The notes under the pieces: model-generated
Database searches by the model: none
What the model saw: the letters and a program-made list of their open reading frames with translations, nothing else
What the model was told of the DNA's origin: nothing
From: Thalassotalea mangrovi
GTDB taxonomy: Bacteria > Pseudomonadota > Gammaproteobacteria > Enterobacterales > Alteromonadaceae
Length of the DNA stretch: 64,000 bases
Assembly: GCF_005116735.1 (NCBI RefSeq)
Contig: NZ_SWDB01000009.1
Span: 166,327-230,326 of the forward strand
Direction of reading: 5' to 3'
Made by a program: the position numbers and the translations under genes
In this document: positions 9,639-22,680 of the stretch, in pieces
Layout: every line of letters begins with the position of its first letter
How positions within the stretch are numbered: the stretch's first letter is position 1

Positions 9639-10538
9639 ATGTTAAAAAAAGCAGTCGCTTTATTTCTGGTCGGAAGCACCTATTTTCCAAGCCTTCCAGC
9701 CAATGCTGAATGGGTTCCTTTCACACTTAAAAATAATCATATATTCATCGATTTAACCCTTGCCGGACAGAGTACCGAAGCAATGTTGGACTCAGGTGCA
9801 AATATTCACATGATCAATCAGGCATTCGTTGATGAACATGGTGAAGACTTTACCAGAACTGGACATATAGAGGTTCAAGGAGTGAATAGTAAACAAAAGT
9901 TCCCCCTTTACAATCAAATACCGATTGAAGTATTTGGTGCTCAATTTGAACTTAATAAAGTCGTTGGCGGAGAGCTTAATAATATAGATTTCTTATTCGG
10001 TAATAGTTTTTTTAAAAATATTATCGTCCAGATTGACTACCCAAACTCAAAAATGCAATTACTCCCGCAGCAGGCAGTCGATTTAGCTAAACATGCCAAT
10101 TTACCGATGCGCCGGGCATTAGGTAGCGGCCTTCCTGCTGTGCAGGTAGAAATTAATGGTGAAAAAGTCTGGTTAACCCTGGATACGGGCAATAACTCGG
10201 GCATTTATATAAAACGTGGCTGGGCCGAAGAAAATGGATTATTGGATGAGACTAAATTAATAAGCAGTACTGTCGAGGGTATTAACAGCTCAATGGATAC
10301 TGAGAACTTCTCGGTAAACTCCTTGAAATTTGGCCCTTATGAGCTTGAAAATGTGAAAATGACCGTTCCAGTTGACGGTGCGGTAACATACCTTGGAAAA
10401 AATAATGAATCTGCGCCTACCGGCTCAAGGCTCAAACGCGGTATAAAAACCAAGGGCATTCTCGGTTATGACATTCTTAAACACTTTTTATTAACCATTG
10501 ATTACGAGAACTACCGTGCTCATATCATAGCTCAATAA
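9639..10538 (+). CDS. Exported retropepsin-like aspartic protease, copy 2 (paralogue)
   Basis: 299 residues with a signal peptide (cleavage likely after PANA). The architecture matches the preceding gene: MLDSGAN with Asp51, TLDTGNN with Asp182, then IKTKGILGYD and a TIDYENYRAH ending. Shared blocks such as IIVQIDYPN and GPYELE show a tandem duplication, though divergence is considerable, so it is not recent. AAGGAC precedes the ATG. 163 bp separates the two genes, and each may have its own promoter. The physiological substrate is unknown. Confidence 0.8.
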   Translation: MLKKAVALFLVGSTYFPSLPANAEWVPFTLKNNHIFIDLTLAGQSTEAMLDSGANIHMINQAFVDEHGEDFTRTGHIEVQGVNSKQKFPLYNQIPIEVFGAQFELNKVVGGELNNIDFLFGNSFFKNIIVQIDYPNSKMQLLPQQAVDLAKHANLPMRRALGSGLPAVQVEINGEKVWLTLDTGNNSGIYIKRGWAEENGLLDETKLISSTVEGINSSMDTENFSVNSLKFGPYELENVKMTVPVDGAVTYLGKNNESAPTGSRLKRGIKTKGILGYDILKHFLLTIDYENYRAHIIAQ

Positions 10539-10619
10539 CAAGCTCTTACTCAGCAAGCGAATCCTCCTGTGGTGCAGGGTTTATTACTTTAAGCAATAAA
10601 CCCTCCCTCTAATCGAATG

Positions 10620-10775
10620 AATGCTCCCGACACATTCGATATACATACTTCCTTGTATGCAACCATCCATGTACATACCCGTACCGCATCCTGCTCACCG
10701 GGCATACTTACATCCGTGTAATAAACCCTCCCTTGCTACCATCCATGGTCCGGGAGGATAAGTACATCCATGTAC
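10620..10775. repeat. Mosaic intergenic repeat, family A, inverted orientation
   Basis: Read on the minus strand this contains GTACATGGATGTAC (10762-10775), the CCTCCC / GGGAGG module around ACCATGGATGGT (10738-10749), module 1 (GGATGTAAGTATGCCCGG onward), and module 3 with CATAC / GTATG (10644-10659). The module order differs from the copy at 6058. The junction near 10662-10675 joins half of one ATGGA hairpin to half of another, as if modules had recombined inside the loop. It directly abuts the atpC terminator. Confidence 0.82.
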
Positions 10776-10803
10776 AAAAAAGGCGCCGAATGGCGCCTTT
10801 AAA
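10774..10803 (-). terminator. Intrinsic terminator of the atp operon
   Basis: Perfect stem AGGCGCC-GAAT-GGCGCCT with A runs on one side and TTTAAAA on the other. On the minus strand the stem is followed by TTTTTT. It lies 20 bp downstream of the atpC stop. Confidence 0.9.
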
Positions 10804-10823
10804 ATCAGAGTAAGTAAACGTAT

Positions 10824-11252
10824 TTACTTCTTCTTAAATTTGTTTGCTTCCTGGATAACACGTAATTGCGCTACCGCTCTGGCTAGCTCTGCAGCAACTT
10901 CTGCGTAATCAACGTCAGCAGATGCGTTTGCAATGTGCTCTTCTGCACGTTGCTTGGCTTCTAAAGCAGCTTGCTCATCCAGGTCGTCACCGCGTACAGC
11001 CACATCGGCCAATACGGTAACGTTACCTGGTTGAACTTCCAACATACCGCCGGAAAGGTAAATCACCTCTTCGCCGCCATGTTGTTTAACAATACGCGCC
11101 ATACCTGGTTTCAAAGCAGTCAGTAAAGGAGCGTGACCAGGCATAATACCCAGCTCACCTTCACTACCTGTAATTTGCAATGATTCTACGCGACCCGAAA
11201 ATAAGCTTTCTTCGGCGCTTACTACATCCAAATGAACCGTCATGGCAGCCAT
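10824..11252 (-). CDS. atpC: ATP synthase F1 subunit epsilon
   Basis: 142 residues. It has an N-terminal beta-sandwich beginning [11 protein letters not shown], with [16 protein letters not shown] and YLSGGMLEV, and a C-terminal helical hairpin. It links gamma to the c-ring and inhibits ATP hydrolysis. It is the last gene of the operon, 17 bp after atpD. A second ATG three codons in (MTVHL) is an equally plausible start. Confidence 0.97.
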   Translation of the reverse strand: MAAMTVHLDVVSAEESLFSGRVESLQITGSEGELGIMPGHAPLLTALKPGMARIVKQHGGEEVIYLSGGMLEVQPGNVTVLADVAVRGDDLDEQAALEAKQRAEEHIANASADVDYAEVAAELARAVAQLRVIQEANKFKKK

Positions 11253-11269
11253 ATTCTCTCCTAAGCCAA

Positions 11270-12676
<1,407 letters not shown>

Positions 12677-12688
12677 TTAATTCTTTGC

Positions 12689-13549
12689 CTATACCGCAGC
12701 CGCACCAGCAACGATCTCACTCAGCTCTTGAGTGATCGCCGCCTGACGGGCTTTGTTGTATACCAATTGTAAGTCGTCAATTAAGTTACCTGCGTTATCG
12801 GTAGCGGCTTTCATCGCTACCATACGCGCGGCTTGCTCACTGGCGAGGTTTTCAACCACGCCCTGGTATACCTGGGACTCAATAAAGCGAACCAACAGCT
12901 GATCAAGTAGTACTTGCGCATCTGGTTCATAAATGTAGTCCCAGCGATGGGTAATGTTGTCATCATCGGACTTAGGCAAAGGTAACATTTGATCGATAGT
13001 CGGCTTTTGACTCATAGTGTTTTCAAACTTGTTGTACACTACGAAAAGTCGGTCGATATCACCCTTGTCGTAGGCGTCTAACATCACCTTAACAGAACCG
13101 ATTAAATCGGTTACGGAAGGTTGGTCGCCTAAACCGGATTTTTGGGCAACAATGTTTGCACCGAAACTGGAAAAGAAACCGGCTGCTTTCGAGCCGATTA
13201 ATGCAAATTCCACGTCGGCGCCTTGTTCCTGCCATTTGGCAGAGTCTTTTAATACAGACTTGAACAAGTTGACATTTAAGCCGCCACAAAGACCACGGTC
13301 GGTAGAAATAACGATATAGCCTACACGCTTAACTTCACGCTCTTCCAAATAAGGATGGCGATATTCAAGTTGACCGCATGCAATGTGACCGATCACGTTT
13401 CTGATTTTCTCAGCGTATGGACGAGTGGCAGCCATCGAATCCTGCGCGCGACGCATTTTCGATGCCGCAACCATTTCCATTGCGCTGGTGATCTTCTGTG
13501 TATTTTTAACACTTCCGATCTTGTCTTTAATTTCTTTACCACCGGCCAT
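12689..13549 (-). CDS. atpG: ATP synthase F1 subunit gamma (rotor)
   Basis: 286 residues. The N-terminal helix ([20 protein letters not shown]) and C-terminal helix ([18 protein letters not shown], then [15 protein letters not shown]) form the coiled rotor shaft. [10 protein letters not shown] is the conserved internal motif. It couples proton flow through the c-ring to the beta subunits. 24 bp separates it from atpA. Confidence 0.97.
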   Translation of the reverse strand: MAGGKEIKDKIGSVKNTQKITSAMEMVAASKMRRAQDSMAATRPYAEKIRNVIGHIACGQLEYRHPYLEEREVKRVGYIVISTDRGLCGGLNVNLFKSVLKDSAKWQEQGADVEFALIGSKAAGFFSSFGANIVAQKSGLGDQPSVTDLIGSVKVMLDAYDKGDIDRLFVVYNKFENTMSQKPTIDQMLPLPKSDDDNITHRWDYIYEPDAQVLLDQLLVRFIESQVYQGVVENLASEQAARMVAMKAATDNAGNLIDDLQLVYNKARQAAITQELSEIVAGAAAV

Positions 13550-13573
13550 GACTGTTGTCTCCGAAACTAATAA

Positions 13574-15115
13574 TTACCAGGTTTGAGTTGCTTTGAATGT
13601 TTCAAGCAATTTAGTCAGACCCGCTTCGATATCTTTATCATAGTTACCAGTTTCGTTGATGGTAGCCATAAGCTCTGCGTGCTCGTTACTGGCGTAGGCT
13701 AATAACGCTGCTTCGAAATCGCCAATCTTGTTGATTTCGATGTCAGTTAAATAACCTTTTTCAGCCGCGAACAGAGAAACTGCAGTTTCAGCCACAGAAA
13801 GAGGGCTGTATTGCTTTTGCTTCATTAGTTCGGTTACACGCTGACCGTGCTCAAGCTGGGCACGAGTAGCATCATCAAGGTCAGATGCGAACTGTGCGAA
13901 CGCTGCTAATTCAGCGTACTGAGCAAGGGCTAGACGGATACCACCACCAAGCTTCTTGATGATCTTGGTTTGAGCTGCACCACCAACACGAGATACCGAG
14001 ATACCTGCGTTAACAGCAGGACGGATACCAGCGTTGAATAGGTTAGACTCAAGGAAAATCTGACCATCGGTGATTGAAATTACGTTAGTAGGAACGAACG
14101 CAGATACGTCACCCGCTTGAGTTTCAATGATAGGCAGAGCAGTTAGTGAACCAGTCTTACCTTTCACTTCACCGTTAGTGAACTTCTCTACATACTCTTC
14201 GTTTACACGAGCAGCACGCTCTAGTAGACGTGAGTGAAGATAGAAAACGTCACCTGGGAATGCTTCACGTCCTGGAGGACGACGAAGTAGTAGTGAGATT
14301 TGACGATAAGCAACAGCTTGCTTAGACAAATCATCGTATACGATTAGGGCATCTTCACCGCGGTCACGGAAGTATTCACCCATAGTACAACCAGAGTATG
14401 GCGCCAGGTATTGCAGTGCAGCTGCTTCAGAAGCAGAAGCGACAACTACGATAGTATTTTCAAGTGCACCGTGCTCTTCAAGAGAACGTACTACGTTAGC
14501 AACCGTAGAAGCCTTCTGGCCTACCGCTACGTAGATTGACTTGATGCCTGTATCTTTCTGGTTGATGATTGCATCTAGTGCGATCGCAGATTTACCAACC
14601 TGACGGTCACCGATGATTAGCTCACGCTGACCACGACCGATTGGAATCATAGAGTCAATTGACTTGATACCAGTCTGAACTGGCTGGTCAACTGATTTAC
14701 GGTCGATAACACCTGGTGCAACAACTTCAACAGGAGAGAATCCATCGCTTTCGATAGGACCTTTACCGTCGATTGGCTCACCCAGGGTGTTAACAACACG
14801 GCCAAGAAGACCGCGACCTACTGGTACTTCCAAAATACGGCCAGTACCTTTAACTTTTACGCCTTCAGCAAGGTCCGCGTAAGGACCCATAACTACCGCA
14901 CCTACCGAATCACGGTCAAGGTTCAAGGCGATAGCATAACGGTTGCCAGGAAGTTCAATCATCTCACCTTGCATTACATCTGCAAGACCGTGGATGCGAA
15001 TGATACCGTCAGTTACAGAAACGATAGTACCTTCGTTACGAGCTTCACTAACAACGTCGAATTGATCAATTCGAGATTTGATCAACTCAGCGATTTCAGT
15101 GGAATTCAATTGCAT
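13574..15115 (-). CDS. atpA: ATP synthase F1 subunit alpha
   Basis: 513 residues. It starts with [16 protein letters not shown]. The regulatory P-loop is GDRQVGKS (about 169-176), and the conserved [20 protein letters not shown] and [10 protein letters not shown] blocks follow. It forms the alpha3beta3 head with AtpD. 14 bp separates it from atpH. Confidence 0.98.
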   Translation of the reverse strand: MQLNSTEIAELIKSRIDQFDVVSEARNEGTIVSVTDGIIRIHGLADVMQGEMIELPGNRYAIALNLDRDSVGAVVMGPYADLAEGVKVKGTGRILEVPVGRGLLGRVVNTLGEPIDGKGPIESDGFSPVEVVAPGVIDRKSVDQPVQTGIKSIDSMIPIGRGQRELIIGDRQVGKSAIALDAIINQKDTGIKSIYVAVGQKASTVANVVRSLEEHGALENTIVVVASASEAAALQYLAPYSGCTMGEYFRDRGEDALIVYDDLSKQAVAYRQISLLLRRPPGREAFPGDVFYLHSRLLERAARVNEEYVEKFTNGEVKGKTGSLTALPIIETQAGDVSAFVPTNVISITDGQIFLESNLFNAGIRPAVNAGISVSRVGGAAQTKIIKKLGGGIRLALAQYAELAAFAQFASDLDDATRAQLEHGQRVTELMKQKQYSPLSVAETAVSLFAAEKGYLTDIEINKIGDFEAALLAYASNEHAELMATINETGNYDKDIEAGLTKLLETFKATQTW

Positions 15116-15129
15116 GCTCTTTTCCCCGA

Positions 15130-15663
15130 TTAGGATTGCATTGAGTTAGCCAAACGATCCAGTTTACCGCGGACAGAACCGTCGATAACTGTGTCACCTG
15201 CCTTGATAACAAGGCCGGATACAACATTGGCATCTACTGTGCAATTTAGCTTAACTTTACGAGCCAGACGCTTTTCAAGCGCGGCGCTCAATGAAGTAAC
15301 TTGTTCTGCGCTTAATTCAACCGCAGAAGCTACATCAACAGATATTTCTTTCTCATACTCTGCTTTTAATTCAGCAAATTGAGTGACGATCTGTGGTAGC
15401 ACCAACAAGCGTCCGTTTTCTGCCAGGATCTTAATGAAATTCTGGCCTTTGTCGTTGAGTTGCTCCCCACATACTTTAAGGAACAAATCTGTTATCTGCT
15501 CAACGCCCATGCCGCCAGCTATATAACCGGCAACGGTTTCGTTCTGGCTAACTTCGGATGCAAATACAAGCATCTCTAACCAGGCATCAACAGATTTAGC
15601 CTCAACGGCATACTCGAACGCTGCTTTCGCGTAAGGACGAGCAATGGTTGTCAATTCAGACAT
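15130..15663 (-). CDS. atpH: ATP synthase F1 subunit delta (stator)
   Basis: 177 residues. The N-terminal helical bundle begins [17 protein letters not shown]. The C-terminal part has [21 protein letters not shown], the family signature. It ties the b-subunit stalk to the top of F1. Spacing is 14 bp to the gene on each side. Confidence 0.97.
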   Translation of the reverse strand: MSELTTIARPYAKAAFEYAVEAKSVDAWLEMLVFASEVSQNETVAGYIAGGMGVEQITDLFLKVCGEQLNDKGQNFIKILAENGRLLVLPQIVTQFAELKAEYEKEISVDVASAVELSAEQVTSLSAALEKRLARKVKLNCTVDANVVSGLVIKAGDTVIDGSVRGKLDRLANSMQS

Positions 15664-15677
15664 AGCTCAATCCTCTC

Positions 15678-16148
15678 TTAAAGTTCAGCAACTAGTTTGT
15701 CTAAGATGTCGCTATGTTCAGCGGCATCGATAGAGCGCTCAAGAATTTTCTCGGCACCGGCAACAGCAAGTACGGCAACTTGTTGACGTAATTCTTCACG
15801 TGCGCGGTTACGCTCTGATTCAATTTCTGCATGGCCGGAAGCGATGATTTTCTCACGCTCGGCTTTTGCTTTATCTGCGGCTTCTTCGATAAGTTGAGCT
15901 TCGCGTTTTTTCGCAGCATCAACAATCTCAGCAGCTTGAGCTTTCGCTTCTTTCAGCTGTGCTTTGATGTTATCTCGAGCTAACTCAAGATCTTTCTCAG
16001 CTTTCTCACCAGCAGCAAGGCCATCAGCGATGGTCTTTTGACGCTCTTCAATGGCACCGATGATCGGTGGCCATACGAACTTCATGCAGAAAATAACAAA
16101 TACGATAAATGCTATCGATTCACCGATTAAAGTAGCATTAATATTCAT
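15678..16148 (-). CDS. atpF: ATP synthase F0 subunit b (peripheral stalk)
   Basis: 156 residues, the same length as in E. coli. One N-terminal membrane helix (about 5-26) is followed by a long charged coiled coil rich in Ala, Glu and Lys. It dimerises to hold F1 against rotation. Confidence 0.97.
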   Translation of the reverse strand: MNINATLIGESIAFIVFVIFCMKFVWPPIIGAIEERQKTIADGLAAGEKAEKDLELARDNIKAQLKEAKAQAAEIVDAAKKREAQLIEEAADKAKAEREKIIASGHAEIESERNRAREELRQQVAVLAVAGAEKILERSIDAAEHSDILDKLVAEL

Positions 16149-16195
16149 ATTCGTAGCTCCTATATCTAATTAATTCGCAAAGGTTCGGTAGTTAA

Positions 16196-16429
<234 letters not shown>

Positions 16430-16540
16430 TTATTTTTTAGTTAGTTAAAGTTAAAAATTAAAAGTTAAAAAATTTAAAAATATTCCGGCTTCCTTGCCTC
16501 ACTCACCAGCGATTTTATTCGCCAGTGCTCATCCTGAGTC

Positions 16541-17371
<831 letters not shown>

Positions 17372-17776
17372 TTATCCCAATTTTTGTTGATTAAAATGAA
17401 ACCTGTTAACAATGGCGTTCACCCATGGAACCAGCATTGTTATTGAATACGTAATAAAAAAGGCCAACAACGAAAGGTCGAGAAACTTGAAACACAAGGC
17501 AAAAAGAATCGCTGTTAAAACCAATTTTATTTTCACGCCGCCATAAAATGAATCAACTACCTGTCTGGCAGCGCGTGCACCGGCAAATTTAAAAGCCTTA
17601 TGTGCAAATACAAAATTAGGGATTACGCTGACCATGCCACCAGCTAATGCTGATGTCGCGGCAGTGAATCCCCAACCGAAAAAACAAATTATAAAACTCA
17701 GGAGCGTTAACAAAAACTGCAGAAGTACTTGTTTATATGCGTATTTTCTGCCGGGCTGTGCCAATTTATTTTGCAC
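17372..17776 (-). CDS. atpI: ATP synthase accessory protein AtpI
   Basis: 134 residues with four hydrophobic segments, the first gene of the operon. A GTG start is used, with AGGAG seven bases upstream. AtpI family members help c-ring assembly or Mg2+ supply, and sequence conservation is low, so assignment rests on position plus the four-helix pattern (family ATP synthase I). Confidence 0.88.
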   Translation of the reverse strand: MQNKLAQPGRKYAYKQVLLQFLLTLLSFIICFFGWGFTAATSALAGGMVSVIPNFVFAHKAFKFAGARAARQVVDSFYGGVKIKLVLTAILFALCFKFLDLSLLAFFITYSITMLVPWVNAIVNRFHFNQQKLG

Positions 17777-17852
17777 CCGAAACTCCTAAGAAATCATCAC
17801 AAATCGAACTTTTGATTTGAGTCTGATTTTTTTCTCGCCAAAAGCCAGCGCA

Positions 17853-17880
17853 AGTATACTGATTTAGGTTTATTTTGCAA
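17853..17880 (-). promoter_or_regulatory. Predicted sigma-70 promoter of the atp operon
   Basis: On the minus strand: TTGCAA (17880-17875), 16-bp spacer, TATACT (17858-17853), about 75 bp upstream of the atpI start. It lies within the 169-bp gap between parB and atpI and is the best match there. Confidence 0.65.
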
Positions 17881-17945
17881 CTTTATGAGGCATATCACGC
17901 GCTAAAAATGTGCAATTTCTCGCGCCTGTTTAACGACCAACAAGA

Positions 17946-18830
17946 TTAATGAATTTTTGCCAAAATTCCGTCCAGCTCATCCAGGGATGCATAGCTGATC
18001 ACCATCTTGCCTTTACCTTTGCGATTGTGCTGGATGTCCACAGAAGAACCGATTCGCTCCGCCAGTTCCTGTTCGAGCTTCAGGGTATTGGCGTCTTTCT
18101 CCTTAGGCGCTTTCGGTGCCACGGGTTCTAACACTTTTTTCACCAAGGCTTCGGTTTCGCGAACGGTGAGTTCTTTGGCAGCGACGGTTCTGGCAGTCGT
18201 GGTTTGTACATCGCCAGATAGAGCCAGCAAGGCACGCGCATGACCCATATCGATATCGCCATTTTCCAGGAAGGTTTTCACTTCGCTGTTAAGGCTATTC
18301 AGGCGTAATAAATTCGTCACCGTAGTACGAGATTTACCAACGGCTTCAGCGACTTCCTGGTGAGTCAGTTCAAATTCACTGAGTAACCGTTCCAGGGCAA
18401 TGGCTTCTTCCATGGCATTAAGATCTTCACGCTGAATATTTTCGATCAGGGCTATCGCAACGGCGGCTTCATCGGCGACATCTTTGATAATACAGGGAAC
18501 CACATCAATTTTTGCCAGCTGTGCCGCGCGCCAGCGACGTTCACCGGCAATGATTTCATAAGTTTGTGAGGATACCGGGCGAACCACGATCGGCTGGATA
18601 ATCCCCTGGGCTTTAATCGAATGGCTTAATTCTTCCAGGGCTTCTTCAGACATGTCTTTTCGGGGCTGGTATTTCCCCGGTTGTAAAGTATCTACAGGCA
18701 ACATCTTCAGGTCGCTATCCGTTTTTTTACCCGCTTGCGGTGCGTTGCCTCCATCAGCGGCAGGTCGCGGTGCTGTGGTTAGTAATGCATCCAGGCCTCG
18801 ACCCAATCCCCGACGTTTAGATGTGCTCAT
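17946..18830 (-). CDS. parB: Chromosome-partitioning protein ParB
   Basis: 294 residues. LPVDTLQPGKYQPRK opens the ParB N-terminal domain. GERRWRAAQLA is the conserved box II of the CTP-binding clamp. The helix-turn-helix is HQEVAEAVGKSRTTVTNLLRL (about 170-190), and the C-terminal dimerisation domain follows. It loads at parS sites and spreads to drive origin segregation with ParA. Two parS-like sites are found in recF, about 9 kb from oriC. It starts 12 bp after the parA stop. Confidence 0.96.
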   Translation of the reverse strand: MSTSKRRGLGRGLDALLTTAPRPAADGGNAPQAGKKTDSDLKMLPVDTLQPGKYQPRKDMSEEALEELSHSIKAQGIIQPIVVRPVSSQTYEIIAGERRWRAAQLAKIDVVPCIIKDVADEAAVAIALIENIQREDLNAMEEAIALERLLSEFELTHQEVAEAVGKSRTTVTNLLRLNSLNSEVKTFLENGDIDMGHARALLALSGDVQTTTARTVAAKELTVRETEALVKKVLEPVAPKAPKEKDANTLKLEQELAERIGSSVDIQHNRKGKGKMVISYASLDELDGILAKIH

Positions 18831-18842
18831 TGATTTTCCTGC

Positions 18843-19631
18843 CTAAACTAATTCTTCACTGACAGCAGACTGCTGCCGTTTAAGTAATTCACCCGCCAAA
18901 GCAAGATAGGCCTTAGCTCCGGTAGACGATTTGTCATAATACATTGCTGGTGCACCAAAACTTGGCGCTTCTGCCAGGCGAACATTGCGAGGGATCACGG
19001 TTCGATAAACCTTATCGCCAAAATGTCGCTTCAATTGCTCGGAAACATCATTGGCAAGACGGTTACGAGGGTCATACATGGTGCGCAGGATCCCTTCGAT
19101 ATGCAGGTCTTTATTAACTACATCAGCGAGCTTGGCAATGGTATCCATCAATGCTGTCAGACCTTCCAGGGCATAATATTCGCACTGCATGGGGACCAGC
19201 ACAGAATCCGCAGCCCCCATGGCGTTAACCGTCAACATGTTGAGGGAAGGCGGGCAATCAATGATGATAAAATCATAGTACTCGCGGGCGTCCTTCAGGG
19301 AATTGCGCAATCGCAATTCGCGGGCAAAAACTTCCATTAACTTGATTTCAGCGGCCGTAACATCGGTATTAGCCGCAATCAGGTCATAATGTCCCATGGT
19401 ATCTTTAACGATGACCTGCTCATACGGTTGTTCATCAATCAGGAGTTCATAACTGGTGGCGTGAACTTCGTATTTATCAACGCCAGAGCCCATCGTAGCA
19501 TTGCCTTGCGGGTCTAAATCAATCAGCAGGACTTTTCGTTTGGTCGCCGCCAGGGAAGCGGCAAGATTCACCGATGTCGTTGTTTTACCGACGCCACCTT
19601 TCTGGTTGGCGATTGCAATTATTTTTCCCAC
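18843..19631 (-). CDS. parA: Chromosome-partitioning ATPase ParA
   Basis: 262 residues. It has the deviant Walker A motif KGGVGKTT (about 10-17), the Walker A' region IDLDPQGNAT, and IIIDCPPSL as Walker B. It is a nucleoid-bound ATPase that moves ParB-parS complexes. It lies in the operon mnmG-rsmG-parA-parB, as in Pseudomonas and Alteromonadales. Confidence 0.96.
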   Translation of the reverse strand: MGKIIAIANQKGGVGKTTTSVNLAASLAATKRKVLLIDLDPQGNATMGSGVDKYEVHATSYELLIDEQPYEQVIVKDTMGHYDLIAANTDVTAAEIKLMEVFARELRLRNSLKDAREYYDFIIIDCPPSLNMLTVNAMGAADSVLVPMQCEYYALEGLTALMDTIAKLADVVNKDLHIEGILRTMYDPRNRLANDVSEQLKRHFGDKVYRTVIPRNVRLAEAPSFGAPAMYYDKSSTGAKAYLALAGELLKRQQSAVSEELV

Positions 19632-19660
19632 AGCGTCCCCGCAAAAATTCGATATGACGA

Positions 19661-20296
19661 TTAACTAGCGTTCGTTTTTTTTAGTTCAACTAAATGTCTT
19701 TGGCCTTCTAAAGCCGGTACCTGAATTCGATGATAAGTGACCAACTCAATACCAGCAGGCAATTGTTGCAGTTCTTGCTCAGGAAGAACACCTTTTAGTG
19801 CAAAAAAACGACCATTTTCATCAATTAGATGCTGACACCAGCTTACCATATCCAACAAAGATGCAAAGGCTCTGCTCAATACCCCGTCAAATGGGTGTTC
19901 CGGATGATATTCCTCTACCCGACTTAGTACCGGGGTTACATTGGAAAGCTTGAGCTGGAATACCACCTGGCGTAAAAAGGTAATGCGTTTTCCTAAGCTA
20001 TCCAATAATACAAAATTTCTTTGCGGATACAAAATTGCCAGGGGAATACCCGGCAAGCCAGGTCCTGTACCGACATCGATAAATCGTTCACCATGCAAAA
20101 AAGGCCCGTTGGCGATACTGTCGAGGATATGTTTTACCAACATTTCCTCAGGATCACGAACCGAGGTGAGGTTGTAAGCCTTGTTCCATTTATGCAAAAG
20201 CTCAACATAAGCCACTAACAAATCAATCTGATGCTCGGTCACAGCTATGTCGGACTGAGAAATTAAATCAGTTAATCGGGATTTTAGGTTAGTCAT
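19661..20296 (-). CDS. rsmG: 16S rRNA G527 N7-methyltransferase RsmG
   Basis: 211 residues. The SAM-binding motif is [15 protein letters not shown] (about 68-82). [20 protein letters not shown] is the family N-terminal block. It methylates G527 in the 530 loop; loss gives low-level streptomycin resistance in other bacteria. 72 bp with a hairpin separates it from mnmG. Confidence 0.96.
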   Translation of the reverse strand: MTNLKSRLTDLISQSDIAVTEHQIDLLVAYVELLHKWNKAYNLTSVRDPEEMLVKHILDSIANGPFLHGERFIDVGTGPGLPGIPLAILYPQRNFVLLDSLGKRITFLRQVVFQLKLSNVTPVLSRVEEYHPEHPFDGVLSRAFASLLDMVSWCQHLIDENGRFFALKGVLPEQELQQLPAGIELVTYHRIQVPALEGQRHLVELKKTNAS

Positions 20297-20334
20297 CGGT
20301 TTTTGCGTTCCAAAGGGCAGGGACTGATAAACAA

Positions 20335-20357
20335 AGACCGGCTATTATCGCCGGTCT
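20335..20357 (-). terminator. Hairpin between mnmG and rsmG (weak terminator or attenuator)
   Basis: Perfect inverted repeat AGACCGGC-TATTATC-GCCGGTCT. On the minus strand it is followed by TTTGTTTATC, an imperfect T tract, so partial termination between mnmG and rsmG is likely. Confidence 0.55.
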
Positions 20358-20368
20358 GGTTGCTAAGG

Positions 20369-22258
20369 TTAAGCGGTTTTTCTGAGTAGACCGTGTTTTT
20401 TCAGATAAACCAGCAACAAGGATATTGCCGCTGGTGTGATTCCGGAAATCCGCGATGCTTTACCTAAGGTTTCAGGTCTGGCATCGGTTAGTTTGGCCAC
20501 GACCTCATTCGATAAACCAGAGATTTGCGCAAAATCGAAATCAGCAGGGATCAAGGTATCTTCATGACGCTTTTTCTTATCGATTTCATCTAATTGACGT
20601 TCGATGTAGCCCGCATACTTAATTTGAATTTCGACCTGCTCGGCAGCCTGTTTATCCGCAAGGCCCGGACCAAAGGCTTCGATCGACATCAGATCTTCAT
20701 AGCGGGTTTCCGGACGACGTAGCAGATCTTCTAAGTTAGCCTCTCGGGAAATTGGATTTTTTAGCATCGGATTCAGTTTTTCCGTTGCCTCGTGGTCTTT
20801 TTGTACCCACAGGCCACGTAGACGCTGCCGTTCAAGTTCAATGTTTTCCATTTTTTCACAGAAACGCTGCCAGCGTTCATCACCAACAAGACCTAATTCA
20901 CGGCCTTTCTCGGTTAAACGAATATCGGCATTATCTTCACGCAGCAATAAACGGTATTCCGCTCGAGAGGTAAACATCCGGTATGGCTCTTTGGTACCTA
21001 AGGTAGAAAGATCGTCGATCAACACGCCCATATAGGCCTGTTCACGTCCTGGTGTCCAACCTTCTTTGTCCTGCACCCGGCAAGCGGCATTCATACCGGC
21101 AACAAGGCCCTGTGCACCCGCTTCTTCATAACCGGTGGTACCGTTAATTTGACCGGCAAAGAACAGGTTATTGATAAACTTGCTTTCCAGGGTTTGTTTT
21201 AGATCGCGAGGATCAAAATAATCGTACTCGATCGCATAACCTGGACGAGTAATATGAGCGTTTTCAAAGCCTTTAATCGAACGCACCAGATCCATTTGCA
21301 CATCGAAAGGAAGACTGGTCGATATACCGTTAGGGTAGACCTCGTGGGTGGTTAGCCCTTCTGGTTCAACAAAAATCTGGTGCGATGCTTTATCAGCGAA
21401 TCGCATGATTTTATCTTCAATAGAAGGACAGTAACGCGGGCCAACACCTTCAATCACGCCGGTATACATCGGCGATCGATCCAAACCGTCACGAATCACT
21501 TGGTGGGTTTGCTCATTGGTATGCGTGATATAACAAGGGATTTGCTGCGGATGATGTTCCGCTTTCCCCATGAATGAGAATGTCGGTACCGGAGTATCAC
21601 CTGGTTGCTCCTGCATGACACTGAAATCCAGGGTACGTGCATCCAGACGTGGCGGAGTGCCGGTTTTCAGGCGCTCGATACGAAATGGCATGTCTCGTAA
21701 ACGGCTAGCCAGGTTAACCGATGCCGGATCACCGGCACGACCACCTTGATAATTATTCAGGCCAATATGAATTTGTCCGGCCAGGAAAGTTCCCACCGTT
21801 AATACTACGGTTTTGCCTTTAAATTTCAGGCCCATTTGTGTGGAAACACCGATAATTTGATCATTTTCCAGGATCAGATCATCACAAGGCTGTTGGAATA
21901 TCGTCAGGTTTTCTTGGTTTTCCAGATAGTTACGGACATATGCCTTATATAATAAGCGATCTGCCTGAGCTCGCGTGGCGCGCACGGCAGGGCCTTTTGA
22001 AGAGTTTAAGGTGCGAAACTGGATCCCACCATGATCAATGGCCTCAGCCATTAATCCGCCTAGCGCATCAATTTCTTTTACCAGGTGACCTTTACCTATG
22101 CCACCAATAGCCGGGTTACATGACATCGCACCCAGGGTATCAATGTTGTGGGTCAGTAAAAGTGTTTTACAACCCATGCGAGCCGCTGCCAGACAGGCTT
22201 CTGTACCAGCATGACCACCTCCAACAACAATGACGTCAAAGGAATCTTGATACCACAT
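20369..22258 (-). CDS. mnmG: tRNA uridine-34 carboxymethylaminomethyl-modifying enzyme MnmG
   Basis: 629 residues. The FAD-binding motif is [19 protein letters not shown] (about 11-29), followed by [22 protein letters not shown]. The C-terminal helical domain binds MnmE. With MnmE it makes cmnm5U at the wobble position. It is transcribed away from oriC, as in E. coli. Confidence 0.98.
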   Translation of the reverse strand: MWYQDSFDVIVVGGGHAGTEACLAAARMGCKTLLLTHNIDTLGAMSCNPAIGGIGKGHLVKEIDALGGLMAEAIDHGGIQFRTLNSSKGPAVRATRAQADRLLYKAYVRNYLENQENLTIFQQPCDDLILENDQIIGVSTQMGLKFKGKTVVLTVGTFLAGQIHIGLNNYQGGRAGDPASVNLASRLRDMPFRIERLKTGTPPRLDARTLDFSVMQEQPGDTPVPTFSFMGKAEHHPQQIPCYITHTNEQTHQVIRDGLDRSPMYTGVIEGVGPRYCPSIEDKIMRFADKASHQIFVEPEGLTTHEVYPNGISTSLPFDVQMDLVRSIKGFENAHITRPGYAIEYDYFDPRDLKQTLESKFINNLFFAGQINGTTGYEEAGAQGLVAGMNAACRVQDKEGWTPGREQAYMGVLIDDLSTLGTKEPYRMFTSRAEYRLLLREDNADIRLTEKGRELGLVGDERWQRFCEKMENIELERQRLRGLWVQKDHEATEKLNPMLKNPISREANLEDLLRRPETRYEDLMSIEAFGPGLADKQAAEQVEIQIKYAGYIERQLDEIDKKKRHEDTLIPADFDFAQISGLSNEVVAKLTDARPETLGKASRISGITPAAISLLLVYLKKHGLLRKTA

Positions 22259-22349
22259 AAACGAAAAACCTCGGTTAATGAAAAAGGAAATTGACCTTAT
22301 ACCAGTCGGTATTAAATAAGGTTGTATATTCTACCTTTAATTACCGGGC

Positions 22350-22680
22350 AGTGAAATGATCAAAGTGTTAAAAGATCGAACGCGGGATCGTTAATAAAAG
22401 ATAAAGATCTATATATAGATCTTATTATTATTATTTATTAAGGATCGCCTTTTCTGTTGATAACCTGAAAAAAGCTTTATTTTATAGTCTATTGGCTAAG
22501 ATCAGATCCTGTGATCAAGGTTGGATCTGATCATGTATTTCCTTTGATCAAAAGTCTTGTTTATCCACAGCAGATCTTTTTGAATTTATTGTGCACTGAG
22601 TAATAAGTGATAATTAAGGGGTTGATCACTGTTTTATTCACAATAGCGTTAATTCAGATCGTAAACTGTGTATAAGTTAT
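22350..22680. other. oriC: Chromosomal replication origin oriC
   Basis: It lies between mnmG and mioC, the E. coli position. About 15 GATC sites occur in 330 bp (roughly one expected by chance). An AT-rich unwinding element with AGATCTATATATAGATCT and a TTATTATTATTATTTATTA run (about 22405-22440) sits on the mnmG side. DnaA boxes: TTATCCACA perfect (22561-22569, R4-like, followed by GCAGATC as in E. coli), TTATTCACA (22634-22642), TGTGTATAA (22667-22675, opposite strand), and an R1-like TGTTGATAA (22455-22463) with one mismatch from consensus. The dense GATC sites suggest SeqA/Dam control. IHF and Fis sites were not resolved. Confidence 0.92.
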
